From Acidimicrobiales bacterium (lineage in GTDB: Bacteria > Actinomycetota > Acidimicrobiia > Acidimicrobiales > Bog-793), in assembly GCA_030037405.1 (NCBI GenBank), contig JASHRK010000016.1, positions 1 to 8,754 on the forward strand: a stretch of DNA of 8,754 bases, read 5' to 3'. This document shows, piece after piece, positions 4,528-8,754 of the stretch (within the stretch, counting starts at the first letter, position 1; every line of letters starts with the position of its first letter). Below the pieces are notes generated by a model. It ran no database searches, was not told where the DNA came from, and saw only the letters and a list, made by a program, of their open reading frames with translations. Position numbers and translations under genes: made by a program.

Positions 4528-6580
4528 CGGGCCGACCGAGCCGATCGGCTCGTCGCGCTCCGGGCGCTTGCTCGGCGGCCGGAGGCGACGGCTCGCCCTC
4601 GGTCTCGTCGTGCTCCTCGTCGCCGCCGGCGCCGTCATCGGTGTCACCGACCCGTTCGCGACCAAGACGGGGAGCGGCGACGGCGTGCACGACAACGGCT
4701 ACCCGACGGGCACCACGACCGTGAAGAGGGAGTCGCTCACCTCCCAGACGCAGGTCGACGCGACACTGGGCTACGAGGGGAGCTACACGGTGTCCATCCC
4801 CGCCGGGACGGCGCAGTCCGACATCGAGCAGGCGAGGACCACCCTCCAGTCCGACGAGGCACAGGTCGCCGACGAGAAGGCTGCGCTGACGAGCGCCGAG
4901 AGCGAGGCTGCGCCTGAGGTCAACTCGACGATGACCTCGGCCCGCGAGACCGTCTCGAGCGACGAGACGACCCTCGACGAGGCAAGGAACCAGCTGGCGG
5001 AGGACGAGCGGCTCGGCTGCCCGGCAGCATCCTCGGCGACCGTCACCACAGCGGCGAGCGGCAGCAGCCCGGGCAGCTCGGGCAACAGCAACGACGACGA
5101 CAACGGAGATAGCGACAACGGTGACAACGGCAACAGCAGCAGCCCCTCTGGCACAACGGGATCGGGGAGCAAGGGGAGCCCGAGCGGATCGTCCAGCCCC
5201 TCCGGGGGGACGGGGACGGGGGACCCGGCCCCCACGGTCTCGACCGGCAGCGCGACGAGCGTTACTCCCACTTCCGAGACCCTGACGGGCACCGTCGATC
5301 CGGGCGGCGCCGACACCACCTACGACTTCGAGTGGGGGGCGACATCCGCCCTCGGCCACGAGACGCCGGCACACGACTTGGGCGAGGGCACCTCGGACGT
5401 CTCGGTGACGGCGACCGTCAAGGGCCTCAAGCCGGGCACGACCTACGAGTACGCCCTCGTCGCCACGAACGCCGCCGGGACCTCGGTCGGCGACACCGAG
5501 ACGTTCCAGACGGCGGACTCCTCCTGCGTTGCCGAGCGGGCGGTGATCGCCTCGGACGAGATGGCGCTTGGCGAGGCGAAGGACTCCCTCAGCGAGGACG
5601 AGCTCGACGGCAACCCCACGGTCACCCAGGACCAGGAGGAGCTGAGGGCCGACGAGGTCGCCGCGAAGGCGGCGGCGCAGGCACTCTCACAGGACGAGGA
5701 GCAGTCGACGAACCCGAACACGACCTTCACCACCCTCCCCTCGGAGGGCGCCATCATCCACCGCGGCCAGAGCGTCTACTCGCTCAACAAGCACCCTGTC
5801 CCCCTCTTCTACGGCGCCATCACCCCGTACCGGGCTCTTTACCTCGGCGTCAGCCCAGGCCCGGACGTGACCGAGCTGCAGCGGAACCTCATCGCCCTCG
5901 GTTTCGGCAGCGGGATCACGGCGAGCCCCGATTTCACGGCCGCGACGGAGCAGGCGGTGAAGGCATGGCAGGCCTCTCTCGGCGAGGCGCCGACTGGCGT
6001 GGTGAGTCTTGGCGACGTCGTGGTCGAGCCCGGCCCGATACAGGTGGACACCGTCTCGGCGAGCCTCGGGGAGCAGGCGCAGGCGGCGACTGAGGTGCTC
6101 ACGGCGACCTCGAGAACCCCGGAGGTCACGATCGACCTCGACGCCTCGCAGCAGTCGGAGGTGAAGGTCGGTGATCCGGTCACCATCACCCTTCCCAACA
6201 ACGACACGACGCCGGGCGTCGTGTCGTCGGTCGGGACGGTGGCGACGTCGTCGTCGGGAGCCGGGAACACCGGGGGAAGCTCGTCTCCGACGATCACCGT
6301 CGAGGTCACCCCGACGCACCTCGCAGCTAGCGCCGGCATCGACCAGGCGCCCGTCCTCGTGTCGATCACGACCGCGAGCGCGCACAACGTCCTCGTCGTC
6401 CCCGTCGACGCCCTCCTCGCGCTGAGCAGCGGTGGCTATGCCGTCGAAGCGATCTCGCCCAAAGGCACCCATTACTACGTGGCGGTCTCTCTCGGGCTCT
6501 TCGACGACGCCGCCGGCACGGTGCAGGTGACTGGCGCTGGCCTCTACGTCGGCTTGAAAGTCGTGGTGCCCGAGCTGTGA
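4511..6580 (+). CDS. MacA-like efflux adaptor with fibronectin-III insert and peptidoglycan-binding domain
   Basis: A 689-residue envelope protein. ATG 4511 follows GGAGG (4500-4504) by six bases. After a basic stretch (RRRR, 24-27), residues 28-45 form a single membrane anchor. Residues 67-100 (TTTVKRESLTSQTQVDATLGY...) match the start of actinobacterial periplasmic-adaptor-like proteins. Residues 102-168 and 340-396 are charged, coiled-coil-like helices, the two limbs of an adaptor hairpin. Between them lie a Ser/Gly/Asn/Asp-rich linker (171-237) and a fibronectin-III-like domain (about 239-335; YDFEWGATSALG, GLKPGTTYEYALVATNAAG). The protein's only two cysteines, Cys170 and Cys339, bracket this insert. 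A PG_binding_1-like domain follows (about 448-500; GPDVTELQRNLIALGF, ATEQAVKAWQ), then beta-rich adaptor sequence with VKVGDPVTITLP (551-561) and VPVDALLAL (630-638). It is the first gene of the transporter operon, overlapping the ATPase by 4 nt, and likely links the permease to the cell wall. The transported substrate is unknown. Confidence 0.88.
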   Translation: MITPSDGPTEPIGSSRSGRLLGGRRRRLALGLVVLLVAAGAVIGVTDPFATKTGSGDGVHDNGYPTGTTTVKRESLTSQTQVDATLGYEGSYTVSIPAGTAQSDIEQARTTLQSDEAQVADEKAALTSAESEAAPEVNSTMTSARETVSSDETTLDEARNQLAEDERLGCPAASSATVTTAASGSSPGSSGNSNDDDNGDSDNGDNGNSSSPSGTTGSGSKGSPSGSSSPSGGTGTGDPAPTVSTGSATSVTPTSETLTGTVDPGGADTTYDFEWGATSALGHETPAHDLGEGTSDVSVTATVKGLKPGTTYEYALVATNAAGTSVGDTETFQTADSSCVAERAVIASDEMALGEAKDSLSEDELDGNPTVTQDQEELRADEVAAKAAAQALSQDEEQSTNPNTTFTTLPSEGAIIHRGQSVYSLNKHPVPLFYGAITPYRALYLGVSPGPDVTELQRNLIALGFGSGITASPDFTAATEQAVKAWQASLGEAPTGVVSLGDVVVEPGPIQVDTVSASLGEQAQAATEVLTATSRTPEVTIDLDASQQSEVKVGDPVTITLPNNDTTPGVVSSVGTVATSSSGAGNTGGSSSPTITVEVTPTHLAASAGIDQAPVLVSITTASAHNVLVVPVDALLALSSGGYAVEAISPKGTHYYVAVSLGLFDDAAGTVQVTGAGLYVGLKVVVPEL

Positions 6581-7404
6581 GACCAGCGAGCGGCGGCGAC
6601 ACCACCGAGACCGTCCAGATGGAGCCGGCGACCGAAACGGTCACGCCGCTCTCTCACCGGTCCTACGGCTCGCGCCCGGTCCTCGAGCTCGAGGACGTGT
6701 CCAAGACATACCCAAGCGTCCCGCCCGTGCACGCCCTCATCGACGTGAACCTCCGTGTCGACGAGGGTGAGCTTGTCGGCGTCCTCGGCCCCTCGGGCTC
6801 GGGCAAGACGACGCTGCTCCATCTCATGGGTACCCTCGACCGGCCGACCTCGGGATCGGTACGGGTCACCGGGCTCCCTATCGAGCGCCTCGGCGATCGT
6901 CACCTCTCAGCTGTCCGAGCGACGCGCATCGGTTTCGTCTTCCAGCAGTTCTTCCTCGCCGAGCACGAGCGGGTGATCGACAATGTCGCCGACGGGCTCC
7001 TCTACGCCGGGGTGAGCCAGACCTCGAGGAGGCTTCGCGCCATGGAGGCGCTCGGTCGAGTGGGTCTGGCGCACCGCGGGAGCGCTCGCCCGACGGAGCT
7101 CTCGGGGGGGGAGCGCCAGAGAGTCGGCATCGCGAGAGCGCTCGTCGGACGGCCGGCGATCGTACTGGCGGACGAGCCGACCGGTAATCTCGACCAAGGC
7201 ACCGGGCAGGCGATCCTCGACCTCTTCGCCGAGCTCAACGATGAGGGGGCGACGATCGTGGTCATCACCCACGATCGCTCCGTGGCGGCACGTCTTCCTC
7301 GGCGCGTCGAGCTCCTCGACGGCCGCATCGTCTTCGACGGGCTCGTGGCGAGACCGGGCGTGGCGAGACCGGGCGTGGCGAGACCGGGCACGGGGGAGAT
7401 ATGA
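6577..7404 (+). CDS. MacB/LolD-type ABC transporter ATPase
   Basis: A 275-residue nucleotide-binding subunit that should power the adjoining permease from the cytoplasm. Motifs: Walker A GPSGSGKT (71-78), Q-loop VFQQFF (Gln123), signature LSGGE (175-179), Walker B IVLADE (195-200, catalytic Glu200), D-loop NLD (204-206) and H-loop ITHD (His232). All key residues are intact, and the sequence is that of the LolD/MacB/FtsE export group. The GTG start at 6577 overlaps the adaptor stop (GTGA), implying translational coupling. The catalytic core begins only near residue 34, so about 33 extra residues precede it; an in-frame ATG at 6619 would shorten this. The C-terminus carries three VARPG pentapeptides made by a 15-bp DNA repeat. 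Its stop overlaps the permease ATG (ATGA). Confidence 0.95.
   Translation: MRPASGGDTTETVQMEPATETVTPLSHRSYGSRPVLELEDVSKTYPSVPPVHALIDVNLRVDEGELVGVLGPSGSGKTTLLHLMGTLDRPTSGSVRVTGLPIERLGDRHLSAVRATRIGFVFQQFFLAEHERVIDNVADGLLYAGVSQTSRRLRAMEALGRVGLAHRGSARPTELSGGERQRVGIARALVGRPAIVLADEPTGNLDQGTGQAILDLFAELNDEGATIVVITHDRSVAARLPRRVELLDGRIVFDGLVARPGVARPGVARPGTGEI
7345..7389. repeat. Three perfect 15-bp tandem repeats at the ATPase 3' end
   Basis: GTGGCGAGACCGGGC is repeated exactly three times (7345-7359, 7360-7374, 7375-7389) in frame, encoding VARPGVARPGVARPG just before the C-terminal TGEI. It lies beyond the conserved ATPase fold, so copy number could vary without disrupting catalysis. The three copies are identical at every base, which points to recent expansion. 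Confidence 0.95.
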
Positions 7405-8603
7405 GCTCGGTGGCCGCGACGCCGCCCCGGCTCGGGCCGGCCGACTTGTTGCGCCTTGCAAGCATCGGCATCCGTACCCGCAAACTCCGCGCCGGACTTT
7501 CGGCGCTCGGCATAGCCATCGGCGTCGCCGCCATCGTGGCCGTGCTCGGCCTCTCGGCCTCTTCGGAAGCGGGGCTGTTGGCTCAGATCAACCGGTTGGG
7601 CACGAACCTCCTCGTCGTTACCAACGGCCAGACGCTCTTCGGCGGCACGGCAGAGCTCCCGACCGACTCTCCGGCGATGATCGGTCGGATCGGTCCGGTC
7701 ACCAACGTGCAGTACACCGGCACGACGGACGCGAACGCATTCCGCAGTCCCCTCATCCCGAGCATCGACACCAACGCGCTCAGCGTGGACGCCGCCAGCC
7801 TCGGCCTGCCCAAGGACGTCGGGACCTCTATGTACGAGGGCACGTTTCTCAACGCGGCCACCGAGAACGAGCCCGTCTGCGTCCTCGGGGCAGCGGCGGC
7901 TCAGCGCCTCGGCATCGACCGCGTCTTCTCGGGCGAGAGGATATGGGTCGACAACACGTGGTTCTACGTCGTGGGCATCTTGAAACCAGCCGAGCTGGCG
8001 CCCGAGATCGACTCGTCCGTGTTGGTCGGCTTTCCCGCCGCCGAGAAGTACCTCCAATTCGACGGCTACCCGAACACCATCTACGTGCGTTCGGTCACGA
8101 GCGAGACGGCGTCTGTCGACGCCGTGCTGGCCGCCACGGCCAACCCGCAGTCGCCGAACGAGGTGGACGTCAGCCAGCCCTCGTCCGCCCTCGTCGCCGA
8201 GGCCGACGCCAAGGCCGCCCTGAACGGGCTGTTTCTCGGCCTCGGGGCCGTGGCCCTTCTCGTCGGAACGATCGGAGTCGCCAACATCATGGTCATCTCG
8301 GTGCTCGAGAGGAGGTCCGAGATCGGGCTGCGGCGGGCTCTCGGCGCCACGCGCGGCAACATCAGGACCCAGTTCCTCGCCGAGGCCATGATGCTCGCCC
8401 TTCTCGGCGGTGCCATCGGCATCGTCCTCGGAGCGATCGCGACGGCCGTCTACGCCTCGAGCAAGCACGAGATCGTGGTTGTTCCCGTGCTCGCCTGGGC
8501 GGGCGGGCTAGGTGCCGCCCTCGTCATCGGTGCCATCGCCGGGCTCTGGCCGGCGCTGCGCGCCGCCCGGATGTCGCCGACGGAAGCGCTCTGGAGCTTG
8601 TGA
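7401..8603 (+). CDS. MacB-type ABC transporter permease
   Basis: A 400-residue permease with the MacB topology: TM1 (about 32-54), a large extracytoplasmic domain (55-274; MacB periplasmic core-like), then three C-terminal segments, TM2 (275-299), TM3 (324-350) and TM4 (360-384), forming the FtsX-like domain. Family hallmarks are NIMVISVLERRSEIGLRRALGATRGNI (295-321), which follows TM2 and contacts the ATPase, and the terminal PALRAARMSPTEALW (384-398). Length and layout are normal for MacB permeases lacking a fused ATPase. The ATG at 7401 overlaps the ATPase stop by 4 nt, so the two are co-translated. As in MacAB, such permeases are thought to drive their periplasmic domain and adaptor by ATP hydrolysis rather than open a full membrane channel (family knowledge). 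One Cys (160) lies in the extracytoplasmic domain. Candidate roles are antibiotic, peptide or lipid export, or envelope maintenance; the sequence does not decide. Confidence 0.95.
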   Translation: MSSVAATPPRLGPADLLRLASIGIRTRKLRAGLSALGIAIGVAAIVAVLGLSASSEAGLLAQINRLGTNLLVVTNGQTLFGGTAELPTDSPAMIGRIGPVTNVQYTGTTDANAFRSPLIPSIDTNALSVDAASLGLPKDVGTSMYEGTFLNAATENEPVCVLGAAAAQRLGIDRVFSGERIWVDNTWFYVVGILKPAELAPEIDSSVLVGFPAAEKYLQFDGYPNTIYVRSVTSETASVDAVLAATANPQSPNEVDVSQPSSALVAEADAKAALNGLFLGLGAVALLVGTIGVANIMVISVLERRSEIGLRRALGATRGNIRTQFLAEAMMLALLGGAIGIVLGAIATAVYASSKHEIVVVPVLAWAGGLGAALVIGAIAGLWPALRAARMSPTEALWSL

Positions 8604-8605
8604 TC

Positions 8606-8754
8606 ATGTCCGGAGCGGCGCCATCGCGCCGGAGAGAGCTCTCAGGGGAAAGGACAGTCTCAGTGAGATACCTGCATCGTGCGCGCCGGAGCCCGTGGTC
8701 CGTTCTGCTGGCGGCCGGTGCTGCAGCTCTCCTCGGGTGCGGGGTCGTGCTCGC
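8606..8754 (+). CDS. Exported or membrane-anchored protein, N-terminus only (cut by the right edge)
   Basis: The frame from ATG 8606 is open to the end of the window. A more likely start is the in-frame GTG at 8663, eight bases after AAAGGA (8649-8654), giving MRYLHRARRSPWSVLLAAGAAALLGCGVVLA. This is a basic n-region followed by a hydrophobic segment. ALLGC resembles a lipobox, but the residues after the Cys stay hydrophobic (GVVLA), so a membrane anchor is as likely as a lipoprotein. It begins 2 or 59 nt after the permease stop on the same strand with no visible promoter, so it is probably the next gene of the transporter operon. A second adaptor or another CMxxHG lipoprotein are both possible; the visible part is too short to say. 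Confidence 0.6.
   Translation, partial: MSGAAPSRRRELSGERTVSVRYLHRARRSPWSVLLAAGAAALLGCGVVL

Noticed and set aside
4373..5374. 333-codon minus-strand open frame antisense to the adaptor
   Set aside because: Low-complexity Arg/Ala/Val shadow of the Ser/Asn/Asp-rich linker and surrounding codons; no start signal and no recognisable fold.
7345..7389. CRISPR-like array
   Set aside because: Units are directly adjacent with no spacers and are coding; this is a simple tandem repeat.
7002..8468. 488-codon minus-strand open frame antisense to the ATPase and permease
   Set aside because: Arg/Gly/Asp/His-rich shadow without domains, a common effect of high GC at third codon positions; the plus-strand ATPase and permease motifs are unambiguous.
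8616..8631. Hairpin CGGCGC-CATC-GCGCCG after the permease as a terminator
   Set aside because: Only a six-base stem with no T-run, and it lies inside or just before the next same-strand gene; such pairs are expected by chance in GC-rich DNA.

Overview
The window is GC-rich and gene-dense, with GTG starts, 4-nt start/stop overlaps and Ala/Arg-rich proteins. This suggests a high-GC actinomycete (Actinomycetota). The fibronectin-type domain and the lipoprotein style suggest Acidimicrobiia or Thermoleophilia, but the class is a guess. I see no RNA genes, CRISPR arrays, insertion sequences or integration sites.

Layout, left to right: (1) the N-terminal 149 codons of a sensor histidine kinase (HK1) on the minus strand, running off the left edge; (2) a 201-bp divergent promoter region; (3) a plus-strand lipoprotein (Lpp1) with two CMxxHG...PDP repeats; (4) a short convergent gap; (5) a minus-strand HK2-response regulator operon (OmpR type, GTGA overlap); (6) a second divergent promoter region; (7) a plus-strand lipoprotein (Lpp2), paralogous to Lpp1; (8) a promoter and leader; (9) a plus-strand operon of a MacA-like adaptor with peptidoglycan-binding and fibronectin-III-like domains, a MacB/LolD-type ABC ATPase and a MacB-type permease; (10) the start of a further exported or membrane protein cut by the right edge.

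The parts appear to be tied together by one DNA element. TGTTA-N6-TGTTA (11-bp period, the geometry used by OmpR/PhoB-family regulators) occurs five times, once in front of each of the five transcription units whose start lies in the window: HK1, Lpp1, HK2-RR, Lpp2 and the transporter operon. It always points in the direction of transcription. In every copy the second half-site is followed after 12 nt by a -10-like hexamer, clear at two sites and weak at the other three, and no conventional -35 is evident. The simplest reading is an autoregulated envelope-sensing regulon: kinase(s) with small extracytoplasmic domains activate the response regulator, which drives its own operon, two Cys/Met/His-containing lipoproteins and an ABC efflux or envelope machine. 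The lipoprotein-kinase pair is duplicated (Lpp1/HK1 and Lpp2/HK2). What the system senses or moves cannot be read from the sequence.
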